Origin: Gemmatimonadota bacterium
GTDB taxonomy: Bacteria > Gemmatimonadota > Gemmatimonadetes > Longimicrobiales > Gaopeijiaceae
Length of the DNA: 42,244 bases
Assembly: GCA_028873825.1 (NCBI GenBank)
Contig: JAPPNM010000177.1
Location: 68,212 to 110,455 of the forward strand
Direction: 5' to 3'
Position numbers and translations under genes: made by a program. Numbering within the stretch: the first letter of the stretch is position 1; each line of letters begins with the position of its first letter. Positions 1-8,918 of the stretch are shown one piece after another. Under the pieces are notes generated by a model. It was not told the DNA's origin. It saw only the letters and a list, made by a program, of their open reading frames with translations, and did not search any database.

Positions 1-1604
1 ACCGCGTCGGACACCTCGCCGACCTCCAGCCCGAAGGCGGTTCCGACCGCCGCGTTGTAACGTCCCAAGCCGGGCACGTTGTCGTTTCTCGCGAACGGGC
101 CCGCCTCCCGCACTTCGTCCAGTCCCATTTCCCGGGCGACTTCGGCGAGCGGCCGGCCGCTGCGGACCTCCGCAACCAGCGTCCGGGCCTCCTCCATGGC
201 GGCGCCGACCTTCTTGACCGTGCCGATCGAGGCCCGGATGGAGGACTCCGCCTCTTCGCGGGTGAGGTAGCGGGACGGTTCGACCGTGACGAGCTCCATG
301 GCGTAGAACGCGATCCGGTTCTCGAAGACGGGGCTCACTTCCCCCGGGGATGTTTCGGGATCGAAGACCCAGTCGCCGCCTTCGGTCACGTCGCCCGCCC
401 CCGGCACCAGGGGGAAGGTCTCCAGGAACTCCACCGTGTCGGCCTCGAGTCCCAGCGCCGCCGCCGCTTCGGCCAGGGCGACGGATTCGCCCAGGACCTC
501 CAGGGAGTCGGCCGCGGTGTAGAGTTCGATTTCCGAATCTTCCGTGCGCTCAAAGGGGAGGAGAATGTGGCGGGCCTGAGCCGAATCCCGGCCCCAGCGC
601 CGCGTGACCTCGATGAGGTGAACGCCGAATCCCGTCCTCACGGGGCCGGTCACGCGGTTCAGCGGCGCGGCGAAGGCGGCGGAGTCGAAGGCGGGAACCA
701 TCCGTCCACTGGAGAAGACGCCCAGGTCGCCTCCGGCGGCGACCGTGGCCGAGTCGGCGGATTCCCGGCGCGCCACCTCGGCGAAGTCCTCTCCGCCGGC
801 GATCTCCCGCCGCAGCTCCTCGGCCCTGGCGCTGACGGCCGCCGTATCGGCGGCGGTCGGGGTCTTCGAGACCGAGACCGCGACGACCCTGGCGGTGGCG
901 GCCACGAAGAACTCCTCCCGGTTCTCGTCGTAGTAGTCGTCGATTTCGCCGGGGGTGACTTCGATCTCGTCGTCGGACACCCGGACAAGGGGATCGAAGG
1001 CGACGTAGCGGACGCTCGCCTTCTCGTTGTCGGCCTTGTACGTGTTCCACAGGTCGTTGTCGGAAACGTAGATCCCCGAAGCCACCTGGCGGAGCAGCTT
1101 CGCCCGCGGGATGACGTCCCGGTAGTACATCTCCAGTCCCAGCAGCCACTGGCTGCCGGCGACCGAGATGAACTGCTGGTACTTGGCGAGGTCGAACTGG
1201 CCGTCCGTCTGGAACTCCGGAGCGCTCGCGGCCATCGGGGGCGGGCTGAAACGGGCCGCGTTCAGGATCTCCTCGTCGGTAACGACGATCCCTCTGCGGT
1301 CGAGCTCCTGCCGTATCAGGATGCTGTTGACCAGCTCGTCCCAGGCCTGGTCCTCCAGCTGGGCGTTCTGCGCGCCGGTGACGGGGTCCTCCTGGCTCTG
1401 CGCCGCCTGGTCGTACAGTCTGCGATAGGCTTGCATGTACTGGTCGTAGAAGACGGGCTCGCCGCCGACCCGCCCGATCTCGCCCCTCGACCCGGACGAC
1501 TGGCCGGTAATGTCCATCCCCCACTCGAAGAACATGAGTCCCCCGAAGGCCAGGACCGCGAGGATCATGATCCACTTCGTGTTCCTGCGCAATTGCTGCA
1601 TCAT
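1..1604 (-). CDS. PpiD/SurA-like peptidyl-prolyl cis-trans isomerase (partial, C-terminus outside window)
   Basis: Probable membrane-anchored periplasmic folding chaperone with parvulin-type prolyl isomerase activity. The minus-strand frame opens ATG-ATG at 1604 with GGAGGG about 8 bases upstream and runs off the left edge. The N-terminus has a short basic stretch and then one hydrophobic segment (about residues 12-28, ILAVLAFGGLMFF), as in PpiD. A helical SurA_N-like region follows (about 40-190). Next comes a parvulin (rotamase) domain around 225-330, recognisable by DFAEVARRES, GGDLGVF, MVPAFDSAAF and the closing GFGVHLIEV. A segment beginning ARHILLPFE then starts what looks like a second, degenerate parvulin-like or C-terminal chaperone region. 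It is divergent from aroQ. The family call is firm; PpiD versus another SurA-like chaperone is less certain because the C-terminus is missing. Confidence 0.85.
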   Translation of the reverse strand, partial: MMQQLRRNTKWIMILAVLAFGGLMFFEWGMDITGQSSGSRGEIGRVGGEPVFYDQYMQAYRRLYDQAAQSQEDPVTGAQNAQLEDQAWDELVNSILIRQELDRRGIVVTDEEILNAARFSPPPMAASAPEFQTDGQFDLAKYQQFISVAGSQWLLGLEMYYRDVIPRAKLLRQVASGIYVSDNDLWNTYKADNEKASVRYVAFDPLVRVSDDEIEVTPGEIDDYYDENREEFFVAATARVVAVSVSKTPTAADTAAVSARAEELRREIAGGEDFAEVARRESADSATVAAGGDLGVFSSGRMVPAFDSAAFAAPLNRVTGPVRTGFGVHLIEVTRRWGRDSAQARHILLPFERTEDSEIELYTAADSLEVLGESVALAEAAAALGLEADTVEFLETFPLVPGAGDVTEGGDWVFDPETSPGEVSPVFENRIAFYAMELVTVEPSRYLTREEAESSIRASIGTVKKVGAAMEEARTLVAEVRSGRPLAEVAREMGLDEVREAGPFARNDNVPGLGRYNAAVGTAFGLEVGEVSDA

Positions 1605-1951
1605 GGCTGGTGCTCCCTCCTTGTCGGGGAAGTTAACCTACCGCCGGACCCGGCTCCAAGGAACGGGCGGGAACGACTCCCGTATCCCGCCGGCGCAGGA
1701 CCGGGGTTCGCCCTTCGAATGCCGGGAGGATTTTGTCCACGGGCTTGGCGCTCCGACGGCCCGGCGCCCCGGCGTTCGTGCGGGTTCGTCCGCGGACCGC
1801 TAGCTTTCGTCACGCGGGCTTCCCGGCGGCGGCGGTGCGCCGGCGGACACCGTGGTCCGCGACCGAACCCCGGCGCCCTTGCCGGCCTCGCCGCTCGGAA
1901 CAGAGCGGGGACGCCGCGGCGGACCGCCGGATCAACCGAAAAGGAACGACC
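1605..1951. other. Divergent intergenic region between the PpiD-like gene and aroQ
   Basis: These 347 bases separate two divergently transcribed genes. They hold the minus-strand promoter candidate and ribosome site near 1605-1663, a plus-strand TAGCTTTC (-10-like) at 1801-1808, and the aroQ ribosome site near 1940-1945. The open frames crossing it are Arg/Pro-rich GC shadows with no recognisable protein, and I see no RNA gene or strong hairpin. Confidence 0.6.
1635..1663 (-). promoter_or_regulatory. Candidate promoter for the PpiD-like gene
   Basis: On the minus strand TTCCTT (1663-1658) and TAGGTT (1640-1635) are separated by 17 bases. This would start transcription about 25 bases before the ATG at 1604 and leave room for the GGAGGG ribosome site. 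It is read from sequence only, and the hexamers are imperfect. Confidence 0.3.
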
Positions 1952-2404
1952 TTGCGGATCGCCGTCGTCCACGGCCCCAACCTCGATCTTCTGGGCGCGC
2001 GCGAACCCGGCGTCTACGGTACGGCCACCCTGGACGACGTCAACCGGGCGCTGGCCGCCCTCGCCGGCGAACTCGGTGCGGAGGTCGAGCCGTTCCAGTC
2101 CAACCACGAGGGAAAAATTCTCGATTTTCTCGCCGGCGCGCGGCACCGGGCGGCCGGGATCGTCATCAATCCGGCCGGGCTTGGGCACACGTCCGTGGCC
2201 CTTCTCGACGGACTTCTGGCGATCGCCAAGCCGTTCGTCGAGGTCCACCTGAGCAATCCGGCGGCCCGGGAGCCCTTCCGCCGGCGGTCCCTCCTGACGC
2301 CGTCGGCGGTGGGGGTGGTCGCCGGTTTCGGGGTGGACAGCTATCTTTCCGGCTTTCGCTGCCTGCACAACCACCTGCAACGAGCCGATGCCGAGCACCG
2401 CTGA
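1952..2404 (+). CDS. aroQ: 3-dehydroquinate dehydratase, type II
   Basis: Dehydrates 3-dehydroquinate to 3-dehydroshikimate in the shikimate pathway, in the cytoplasm, normally as a dodecamer. At 150 residues it has normal type II length. The TTG start at 1952 is chosen because AAGGA lies about 7 bases upstream and the protein then begins MRIAVVHGPNLDLLG, the conserved N-terminus; longer open-frame versions add only Arg/Pro-rich shadow sequence. Visible family residues are the catalytic Tyr22 in the REPGVYG loop, QSNHEG (49-54), Asn73 in NPAGLGHTS, and His99 in EVHLSN. The stop overlaps efp by 17 bases, so the two are probably translationally coupled. Confidence 0.93.
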   Translation: MRIAVVHGPNLDLLGAREPGVYGTATLDDVNRALAALAGELGAEVEPFQSNHEGKILDFLAGARHRAAGIVINPAGLGHTSVALLDGLLAIAKPFVEVHLSNPAAREPFRRRSLLTPSAVGVVAGFGVDSYLSGFRCLHNHLQRADAEHR

Positions 2405-2954
2405 CTTCCGCAACGGAATGGTGCTGGAGATCGACGGTGTGCTCTGGTCGATCACGTACTTCCAGCACGTCAAGCCCGGAAAGGGCGGCGCCTTCGTGCG
2501 CACCAGACTCAAGAACGTCCTTTCGGGGGCGGTCGTTGACCGCACTTACCGCGCCGGAGAACGGGTCACGGCCGTCAGGCTCGAGCGCCGGCCCGTGGAC
2601 TACTCCTACACCGACGGCGCCCTGTTCTACTTCATGGACCGGGAGACCTACGACCTGATCCCCATCAGCCGGGAAATGCTCGGGGAGACCCAGCTGAAGT
2701 ACCTGAAGGAGAACATGGAGTGCGAGGGGCTGGTCCACGACGGCAACGTGATCAGCGTCGAGCTGCCGGCGTTCGTCGAGCTGGAAGTCACCGGCGCGGA
2801 CCCCGGCTTCAAGGGCGACACCGCCCAGGGCGCGACGAAGCCCGCGACGCTGGAGACCGGCGCCGTCGTGCAGGTGCCGCTCTTCGTCGAGGCCGGCGAC
2901 GTGGTTAGGATCGACCGGCGCGAGGACAAGTATCTGACCCGGGTCAGCGGATGA
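2388..2954 (+). CDS. efp: Translation elongation factor P
   Basis: EF-P enters the ribosomal E site and relieves stalling at consecutive prolines. The protein is 188 residues, the usual length, with the KOW-like N-terminal domain (MVLEIDGVLWSI...), a middle OB domain and the C-terminal OB domain ending in the typical GDVVRIDRREDKYLTRV. The modification-site lysine is Lys32 in the loop KPGKGGAF. A Lys (not Arg) at the tip suggests the lysylation or 5-aminopentanol type of modification rather than EarP rhamnosylation; no modification enzyme is in this window. It starts inside the end of aroQ, and its stop overlaps the accB start as ATGA. Confidence 0.96.
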   Translation: MPSTADFRNGMVLEIDGVLWSITYFQHVKPGKGGAFVRTRLKNVLSGAVVDRTYRAGERVTAVRLERRPVDYSYTDGALFYFMDRETYDLIPISREMLGETQLKYLKENMECEGLVHDGNVISVELPAFVELEVTGADPGFKGDTAQGATKPATLETGAVVQVPLFVEAGDVVRIDRREDKYLTRVSG

Positions 2955-3430
2955 TCGACATCGGCTTCGTGGAGTCCCTGATCCGCATGCTGGACGAGTC
3001 CTCCCTGGACAGCCTCGAGATCAGGAGGGGAGGGACGCGGATCCGCCTGGCCAAGTCGCCGGACGGGCGTGCGGTCGTCGCAAGCCGGTCGGCGAACGAC
3101 GACGCCCCCGGGGCCGCCGCGCTTCCCGGCCCGCCGCCGCCCGAGGCCGCCGCCGAAGCCCCGCCGCCGGTCGAAGCGGGCTCGGCCCAACTCGCGGAGA
3201 TCGCCTCGCCGATGGTGGGGACCTTCTACCGGGCCCCCTCTCCCGAGGCGGCCCCGTACGTGGAGGTGGGGGGCGCCGTGGCCGAGGGCGACGTGCTGTG
3301 CGTGATCGAGGCCATGAAGCTCATGAACGAGCTGGAGTGCGAGACCTCCGGCCGGATCGTCGAGATCTGCGTCGACAACGCGGAACCGGTCGACTTCGGG
3401 CAGGTTCTCTTCCGCATCGACCCCGCCTGA
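2951..3430 (+). CDS. accB: Biotin carboxyl carrier protein of acetyl-CoA carboxylase
   Basis: Carries the biotin that AccC carboxylates; the carboxyl group is then passed to acetyl-CoA to make malonyl-CoA for fatty-acid synthesis. It has 159 residues: an N-terminal segment (1-38), a flexible Ala/Pro-rich linker (about 50-78), and a C-terminal biotinyl domain (about 80-159). The biotin attachment site is EAMKLMNE with Lys123. [21 protein letters not shown] is the typical start of the biotinyl domain. It overlaps efp by ATGA and lies 19 bases before accC, so aroQ-efp-accB-accC reads as one operon, an order seen in several phyla. Confidence 0.95.
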   Translation: MIDIGFVESLIRMLDESSLDSLEIRRGGTRIRLAKSPDGRAVVASRSANDDAPGAAALPGPPPPEAAAEAPPPVEAGSAQLAEIASPMVGTFYRAPSPEAAPYVEVGGAVAEGDVLCVIEAMKLMNELECETSGRIVEICVDNAEPVDFGQVLFRIDPA

Positions 3431-3449
3431 GGCGCGCATTCCCGGCGGG

Positions 3450-4802
3450 ATGTTCTCGAAGCTCCTGATCGCGAACCGCGGCGAGATCGCGTTGCGGATC
3501 GTCCGGGCCTGCCGCGAGCTCGATGTCGCCACGGTGGCGGTGTATTCCGAGGCCGACCGGGAATCTCTGCACGTGCGCTTCGCCGACGAGGCCGTGTGCA
3601 TAGGTCCGTCGCGGGCGGCGGAGTCGTACCTCAAGGTGTCGCGCATCGTGGCCGCCGCCGAGGTCACCGGCGCGGAGGCCGTGCATCCGGGTTACGGCTT
3701 CCTGGCCGAGAACGCGGAGTTCGCCGAGATCTGCGAGCGCTCGGACCTCGTCTTCGTGGGGCCGACGCCGCACCAGATTCGCACCATGGGCGACAAGGCG
3801 GCGGCGCGGGAGACGATGCGCGCCGCCGGGGTGCCGGTGGTGCCGGGTTCGGACGGGATCGTGGAGGACGAAGGGGAGGCGCTGGCGCTGGCCCGCGAGA
3901 TCGGGTTCCCGGTCATGATCAAGGCGGCGGCGGGCGGGGGGGGGAAGGGGATGCGCATAGCCTCGGACGAAGCGTCCTTTCCGAGGCACTTCTCGGCGGC
4001 GCGCGCCGAGGCCGCGGCGGCCTTCGGCGAGGACGGCGTCTACCTGGAGCGCTGCCTGGTCCGGCCCCGCCACGTGGAGTTCCAGATCTTCGGCGACCGG
4101 CACGGCCGCGTGGTGCACGTGGGGGAACGGGACTGCTCGATACAGCGCCGCCACCAGAAGCTCGTCGAGGAGGCGCCCTCCCCCGGCCTCTCCCCCGAGC
4201 TGCGCGAACGGATGGGCGAGGCGGCCGTCGCGGCGGCGCGCGCCATCGACTACGTGGGCTCCGGCACGGTGGAGTTCCTGCTCGACGAGTCCGGCGAGTT
4301 CCACTTCATCGAGATGAACACCCGCATCCAGGTCGAACATACGGTCACCGAGGTCGTCACCGGTCTGGACCTCGTCAAGGAGCAGATCAAGGTGGCCGCC
4401 GGGGAGCCGCTCTCCTTCCCCCCCGGTCCGCCCGTCCTGCGCGGCCACGCCATCGAATTCCGGATCAACGCCGAAGACCCCTTGCGCGGGTTCGCTCCGT
4501 CGCCCGGCGCCATCACCACCTTCCACCAGCCCGGGGGACCGGGCGTGCGGGTGGACACGCACGTCTACTCGGGCTATCTGGTCCCGCCCTTCTACGACTC
4601 GCTGATCGGCAAGCTGATCGTCTGGGGGAACACGCGCGAAGAGGCGGTCGTGAGGGGCCGCGAGGCTCTGGAGTCCTTTGTGATCGAGGGGATTCCGACG
4701 ACGATCGGCTACCTGTCGCGGATCACCCGCGACGACGCCTTCCGGGCGGGCGGCGTCGATACGGACTTTGTGAAACGTTTCGCAAACAGCCGGGAGCCTT
4801 GA
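3450..4802 (+). CDS. accC: Acetyl-CoA carboxylase, biotin carboxylase subunit
   Basis: ATP-dependent carboxylation of the biotin on AccB with bicarbonate. It has 450 residues, as expected. The biotin-carboxylase N-terminal domain opens [17 protein letters not shown] and contains [10 protein letters not shown] (79-88). The ATP-grasp domain has the glycine-rich loop GGGGKGMR (162-169), [11 protein letters not shown] (from 227) and [10 protein letters not shown] (288-297). The C-terminal domain follows ([17 protein letters not shown]). No carboxyltransferase subunit (accA/accD) is present in the window. It follows accB closely and comB starts 7 bases after its stop. Confidence 0.97.
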   Translation: MFSKLLIANRGEIALRIVRACRELDVATVAVYSEADRESLHVRFADEAVCIGPSRAAESYLKVSRIVAAAEVTGAEAVHPGYGFLAENAEFAEICERSDLVFVGPTPHQIRTMGDKAAARETMRAAGVPVVPGSDGIVEDEGEALALAREIGFPVMIKAAAGGGGKGMRIASDEASFPRHFSAARAEAAAAFGEDGVYLERCLVRPRHVEFQIFGDRHGRVVHVGERDCSIQRRHQKLVEEAPSPGLSPELRERMGEAAVAAARAIDYVGSGTVEFLLDESGEFHFIEMNTRIQVEHTVTEVVTGLDLVKEQIKVAAGEPLSFPPGPPVLRGHAIEFRINAEDPLRGFAPSPGAITTFHQPGGPGVRVDTHVYSGYLVPPFYDSLIGKLIVWGNTREEAVVRGREALESFVIEGIPTTIGYLSRITRDDAFRAGGVDTDFVKRFANSREP

Positions 4803-4809
4803 GCGGGCC

Positions 4810-5538
4810 GTGCGTCTGCGCGTGTACTTCACCCCCGGAGAGGTGCATGCCGGCGACCTGAGGGGCACCTCCGCGGCGGTCGTCGACGCGGTCCGCGCCA
4901 CCTCGAGCATCGTCGAGGCGATCGCCAACGGGGCCCGCGCCGTTCACCCGGCCGTGACCGTCGGCGAGGCGGTGAGGCTCCGGGCCGAGCTGGCCGAAGA
5001 CGGCGAACGCCCGCTCCTCTGCGGCGAACGCGGCGGGATCCGCCCCGGCGGCTTCGATCTCGGCAACTCTCCCGCCGAATTCACGCCGCCGGCGGTTGGC
5101 GGACGGCGGCTGGTCATGACCACCACCAACGGCACCCGGGCCTTCGCGGCCGCCGTCGGCGCGGATCGCGTCCTCGCGGCTTCCTTTCTCAACCGGAGCG
5201 CGGTGGCGGACGCGGTGCGGGGAGACCGCGCGGTCGCGGTCGTCTGCGCGGGGAGGAAGGGCCGCTTCGCCCTCGACGACGCGGTGTGCGCGGGGCACGT
5301 CGTGCGCGCGGTGATCGAGCGCGCGGCCGCACCCGTCACGTTGGACGACGGCGCAACCGCCGCGCGGGATCTGGCCGGGCGGTACGGCGTGTCCGGGGAG
5401 ATGCTCGCGGGCACGGCGGCCGGCCGGGCGCTGGTGGAAGCGGGGCTCGGCGCCGACCTGGCCCTGTGCGCAAGCGCCGACAGGCGCCAGATTGTACCCA
5501 TGATGTACGATCGCGTGATCACGGTCCCGCGCGGATAG
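4810..5538 (+). CDS. comB: 2-phosphosulfolactate phosphatase family protein (ComB-like)
   Basis: Matches the ComB family of Mg-dependent phosphatases, which convert 2-phosphosulfolactate to sulfolactate in methanogen coenzyme M synthesis. Family features are the N-terminal VVDAVRATSSIVEAIANGA, the CGERGGIRPGGFDLGNSP stretch, MTTTNGTRA and the CAGRKGRFALDDAVCAG block. Its 242 residues are normal. The start is GTG at 4810, 7 bases after accC. ComB homologues are widespread in bacteria that make no coenzyme M, so the true substrate here is unknown, and no other sulfolactate or coenzyme M gene is nearby. The family is confident and the substrate is not. Confidence 0.85.
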   Translation: MRLRVYFTPGEVHAGDLRGTSAAVVDAVRATSSIVEAIANGARAVHPAVTVGEAVRLRAELAEDGERPLLCGERGGIRPGGFDLGNSPAEFTPPAVGGRRLVMTTTNGTRAFAAAVGADRVLAASFLNRSAVADAVRGDRAVAVVCAGRKGRFALDDAVCAGHVVRAVIERAAAPVTLDDGATAARDLAGRYGVSGEMLAGTAAGRALVEAGLGADLALCASADRRQIVPMMYDRVITVPRG

Positions 5539-5553
5539 GCGGGCAGGCTAACC

Positions 5554-7929
5554 GTGGCCGGCCCGCGCGGCGGACGGAGGAGGGCGAAGGGGGCCAGGGC
5601 CCGCAGCCGCAAAAGGGACGGGAAGCGGCTTTCCCCGCGGAAGAGGTCGCCCGAGCGGCAGATGCGGCAGCGGCGCACTCTGGCCGCCGTGACTGCGGTG
5701 CTGGCCTTTCTGGTCGCCGCGGCGCTCGTTCCCCTGAAGTGGTTCGGCCCCCGGGCTGCCGGGGCGTTCGAGACCGGCAATCCGGTCGGGACGGTCGGCG
5801 GAGTGGTGAAGGAAGGGCTGGTCGCGGCTTTCGGGGTCGGTTGCGCCGCGGTCCCTTTGGGCATTCTCGCCGTCGCCGCCTCCGTCGGGGGGTGGTGGGC
5901 CCCGTCCCGCCGCAGGAGCCTGTGGATCGTTGCCGCCGCCTTGCTCCCGCTCCTTCCCGTATCGGCTTTTCTGGCCGGGGCGGGCGACGCGCCCAGCGGC
6001 TTCGTAGGCGTTTTCTTGGGGGGGCAGTTGAAGGACAAGCTGGAATTGGGCGGTTGGGTGGTCGTGGGCGCGCTCGCGGCGGCCGCATGGAGGGCGGCGT
6101 TCGGCTTCAATCCGCTGACACCCGCGGCCAGGTCCGCGGGGAAGGTCCTCCGGGGCGCGGGGCGCGGCGCGCGCTCCGCCGCCTCCGCCGTGCGGCGGCG
6201 GGGGAACCGGCGCCGGGCGCGCACGGATGCGAAACGCGCGGTCGCGCCGGGGGCCGCGGCGGACCCTGGGCCGGACGGCGCCGGACCTCCGGCCGCGGAC
6301 TCCGAGCCGGATGAGGCGCCGGTTTCGCAACTCGAGCCGCTCGGCCAGCCGCCGTCCGCCGCCGCCGGCCTCCTCTCCGAAGAAGGGCTTGCCCCCGCCG
6401 GCCATCCGCGGCCGGCCATCGAGTTCCTGCGCGCGCCGGAGTTCGGCAACCGCATCGGCATGGAGCGCGAACTCGACCGCCTCGGCGAAGTCCTCGTCGA
6501 GACGCTCCGGACCTTCAGGATCGAGGGCCGGATCTCGGGCCGCACTACCGGTCCCGCCGTGACCCGCTACGAGGTCGTGCCCGAGCCCGGCGTCAAGGTC
6601 AACCGCATCGCCAACCTGGACGCCGACCTGGCGCTGGCCATGAAGGCGAGGAGCGTCCGCATCGTCGCCCCGATCCCGGGAAGGGGCGCCGTCGGCGTCG
6701 AGATCCCGAACCCGCGCCCCGAAGTGGTGCGCCTGCGCGAGATTCTCGAGGCGCCGCTCTTCGCGCGTTCGCGCGGTATGCTTCCCCTCGCGCTCGGGAA
6801 GGACCTGACCGGCAGGCCCTTTGTCGCGGACCTCGCGAAGATGCCGCACGCGCTGATAGCGGGCGCCACGGGCTCGGGGAAGTCGGTCTGCCTGAACACC
6901 GTCATCACCAGTCTCGTGTACAGGCACGGGCCCGACCGTCTCCGGTTCCTCCTGATCGATCCCAAGATGGTCGAGCTCTCCGCCTACGCCGACCTTCCCC
7001 ACCTTCGCCACCCGGTGGTCACGGACCCCAGGGACGCCGCCGGGGTCCTCAAGTGGGCGGTGATGGAGATGGAGCGCCGCTACGGCCTGTTGAGCGCCAA
7101 CGGCGTGCGGTCGGTAGGGGAGTTCAACGACCGGGTCGAGGAGGGGATGGAGATGAAGCTGGCCGCGCCCGGCGGACCCGGGGAGGATCCGGACCGGTGG
7201 CGGTACGACGAGGGCCCGCTTCCCTGGATCGTGCTGGTCGTGGACGAGCTCGCCGACCTGATGATGACGGTTCAGGCCGAAGTCGAGAAGCCGCTCACGC
7301 AGCTCGCGCAGAAGGCCCGCGCCATCGGCATCCACCTCCTGGTGGCGACCCAGAGGCCGAGCGTCAACGTGATTACCGGACTGATAAAGGCCAACTTCCC
7401 GTGCCGCATCGCGTTCCGTGTCGCTTCAAAGACCGATTCGAGGACGATCATCGACCAGAACGGCGCCGATTCGCTGCTGGGCGCGGGGGACATGCTCTTT
7501 CTCCCGCCGGGCCAGAGCGAGCTGGTGCGCATGCAGGGCGCCTTCATCTCCACCGCCGAGACCGAGGCGCTGATGGGGTGGTATCGCGAGCAGGCCGACA
7601 CCCTGGAGGCGCTCAAGGCGCGGGTGAAGAGCGACGAGGGCGACATCCTGGAGGAGGTGAGGGCGATGGAGGGCGAGGACGAATCCGGCGGCGACGGGGC
7701 CATCCGCGGCGACTGGGACCCGCTCTTCCGCGAAGCCGCGCAGGCCTGCATCCGGCAGGGGGCCGGGTCGACCTCCCTGCTGCAGCGGCGGCTGCGCATC
7801 GGGTACGGCAGGGCGGCCAGAATCGTGGACCAGCTGCACGAAGCGGGCGTGCTCGGTTCCCCCGACGGCTCCAAGCCGCGCGAGGTGCTGGTGGGGGCGG
7901 CCGGCCTGGACGAGATATGTCCGTCGTGA
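5554..7929 (+). CDS. ftsK: DNA translocase FtsK/SpoIIIE
   Basis: Septum-located, ATP-driven DNA pump that clears and sorts chromosome ends at division. It has 791 residues. The N-terminus is basic, then has about four hydrophobic segments (roughly 50-70, 88-110, 125-150, 165-185), then an Arg/Pro/Ala-rich linker. The alpha/beta motor follows: Walker A GATGSGKS (437-444), Walker B LVVDE with Asp564, and ATQRPSVNVITG. The C-terminal gamma winged helix (about 725-790, ending near KPREVLV) would read KOPS-like DNA. The GTG start at 5554 lies 16 bases after comB. The linker is short compared with E. coli FtsK and closer to SpoIIIE. Confidence 0.95.
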   Translation: MAGPRGGRRRAKGARARSRKRDGKRLSPRKRSPERQMRQRRTLAAVTAVLAFLVAAALVPLKWFGPRAAGAFETGNPVGTVGGVVKEGLVAAFGVGCAAVPLGILAVAASVGGWWAPSRRRSLWIVAAALLPLLPVSAFLAGAGDAPSGFVGVFLGGQLKDKLELGGWVVVGALAAAAWRAAFGFNPLTPAARSAGKVLRGAGRGARSAASAVRRRGNRRRARTDAKRAVAPGAAADPGPDGAGPPAADSEPDEAPVSQLEPLGQPPSAAAGLLSEEGLAPAGHPRPAIEFLRAPEFGNRIGMERELDRLGEVLVETLRTFRIEGRISGRTTGPAVTRYEVVPEPGVKVNRIANLDADLALAMKARSVRIVAPIPGRGAVGVEIPNPRPEVVRLREILEAPLFARSRGMLPLALGKDLTGRPFVADLAKMPHALIAGATGSGKSVCLNTVITSLVYRHGPDRLRFLLIDPKMVELSAYADLPHLRHPVVTDPRDAAGVLKWAVMEMERRYGLLSANGVRSVGEFNDRVEEGMEMKLAAPGGPGEDPDRWRYDEGPLPWIVLVVDELADLMMTVQAEVEKPLTQLAQKARAIGIHLLVATQRPSVNVITGLIKANFPCRIAFRVASKTDSRTIIDQNGADSLLGAGDMLFLPPGQSELVRMQGAFISTAETEALMGWYREQADTLEALKARVKSDEGDILEEVRAMEGEDESGGDGAIRGDWDPLFREAAQACIRQGAGSTSLLQRRLRIGYGRAARIVDQLHEAGVLGSPDGSKPREVLVGAAGLDEICPS

Positions 7930-8004
7930 GCAGGGTCGCCCGGGCGCCACGCCGTCGCCGGCCGGATCCGCGCGGACGGATCGCCGGTCGAAGCTCCCAT
8001 GGCC

Positions 8005-8129
8005 GCGAGCGGCCACCCCGCGGGCTGAAACTCGCGGTGCGGAGCGGTGCTTGTTTCATAGGAATCTCCCGTCGCTGCGAGCGGCCACCCCGCGGGCCGA
8101 AACTCGCGGTGCGGAGCGGTGCTTGTTTC
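8005..8129 (+). repeat. 53-bp direct repeat, two copies, between ftsK and lolA
   Basis: Copy 1 at 8005-8057 and copy 2 at 8077-8129 match at 52 of 53 positions (one T/C difference), with a period of 72 bases. Each copy starts GCGAGCGGCC and ends GCTTGTTTC. Within each, GAAAC near the middle and GTTTC at the end form a short inverted pair. Because 72 is a multiple of three, an open frame from an ATG at 7917 reads through both into lolA, but the product lacks any protein-like character there. I treat this as an intergenic repeat. Confidence 0.85.
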
Positions 8130-8135
8130 GCAGAA

Positions 8136-8918
8136 ATGCCGTGGGGGTTTTTTCCACGGGCCCCAGGAGCCGCCGGGCTGAAATGCGTGGCGGCCGCCCT
8201 CCTCTGGCTGTCCGCGCCCCTCCCGGCCGCCCGCGCCCAGGAGTCCGGAACCGCGTTGCGTGCGCTGGAGAGCGCGGCCGAACGCTACCGCGAGGTGAAC
8301 GCCGTCTGCGCGGACTTCGAGCAGGCGATCGAGGTGCGGCTCCTCGGGCGCCGCGTCGAGAGCGCGGGCAGGGTCTGCCAGCGGCGTCCCAATCTCTTCT
8401 CCATGCGCTTCAGCGATCCCGAGGGCGACATGGTGATCTCGGACGGGCGCCACTTCTGGGTCTACTACCCGAGCATCGACGAGGAGCAGGTGATGCGCCA
8501 CGCGGCGGCGGACTCGCCCGGACGGCACGATTTCTTCCGCGAGTTCCTGGAGGACCCGGCCGGAAAGTACTCGGCCGAGGACGCCGGCACCGGGAGCGTG
8601 GGCGGCAGGGAGTGCCGGATCGTATCCCTGACGCCGACGGCGGGGGCGGCCTACCGGAGAGCCCGGCTGTGGCTGGACGCCGCCGACCACCTAGTCCGGC
8701 GGCTGGAGCTGCACGAGGAGAGCGGCAACGTCCGTACGGTGACTCTGAGCAACCTCGACCTCTCTCCGGAGCCGGACCCGGGTCTGTTCACCTTCGAAGT
8801 GCCGGACGGGGCGCGGGTGACGGGCCCGCCGCCGTCCGCGCTGCCCGGCGCCGGGGCGGCTTACGGGGCGAGGGGTCCGCGGCCTTCGCCCTTCCGCCCG
8901 CCGCCCGCCCGCCGATGA
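8136..8918 (+). CDS. lolA: Outer-membrane lipoprotein carrier protein LolA
   Basis: Periplasmic chaperone that takes lipoproteins from the LolCDE transporter to the outer membrane. With the ATG at 8136 it has 260 residues. A signal peptide (LKCVAAALLWLSAPLPAARA, cleavage before QES) precedes the LolA fold: ADFEQAIEVRLLGRRVESAGRV, then PNLFSMRFSDPEGDMVISDGRHFWVYYP, a classic LolA pattern. A Pro/Arg-rich tail ends the protein. The start is uncertain: an in-frame ATG at 7917 would add 73 residues through the direct repeats, and GTG codons near 8187 would shorten the leader. A CCGTGG/CCACGG hairpin (8139-8144 with 8154-8159) lies just after the chosen start. It overlaps rimO by ATGA. Confidence 0.87.
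   Translation: MPWGFFPRAPGAAGLKCVAAALLWLSAPLPAARAQESGTALRALESAAERYREVNAVCADFEQAIEVRLLGRRVESAGRVCQRRPNLFSMRFSDPEGDMVISDGRHFWVYYPSIDEEQVMRHAAADSPGRHDFFREFLEDPAGKYSAEDAGTGSVGGRECRIVSLTPTAGAAYRRARLWLDAADHLVRRLELHEESGNVRTVTLSNLDLSPEPDPGLFTFEVPDGARVTGPPPSALPGAGAAYGARGPRPSPFRPPPARR

Noticed and set aside
3321..4928. 535-residue minus-strand open frame opposite accC
   Set aside because: Antisense shadow of a highly conserved plus-strand gene; no protein-like features of its own.
8005..8129. CRISPR array
   Set aside because: Only two repeat copies of 53 bases with a 19-base gap and no cas gene; the units are too long and too few.
7917..8135. N-terminal extension of LolA from the ATG at 7917
   Set aside because: It would put 73 Arg/Pro-rich residues, including two near-identical repeats, before a normal signal peptide, which would then not function as an export signal.
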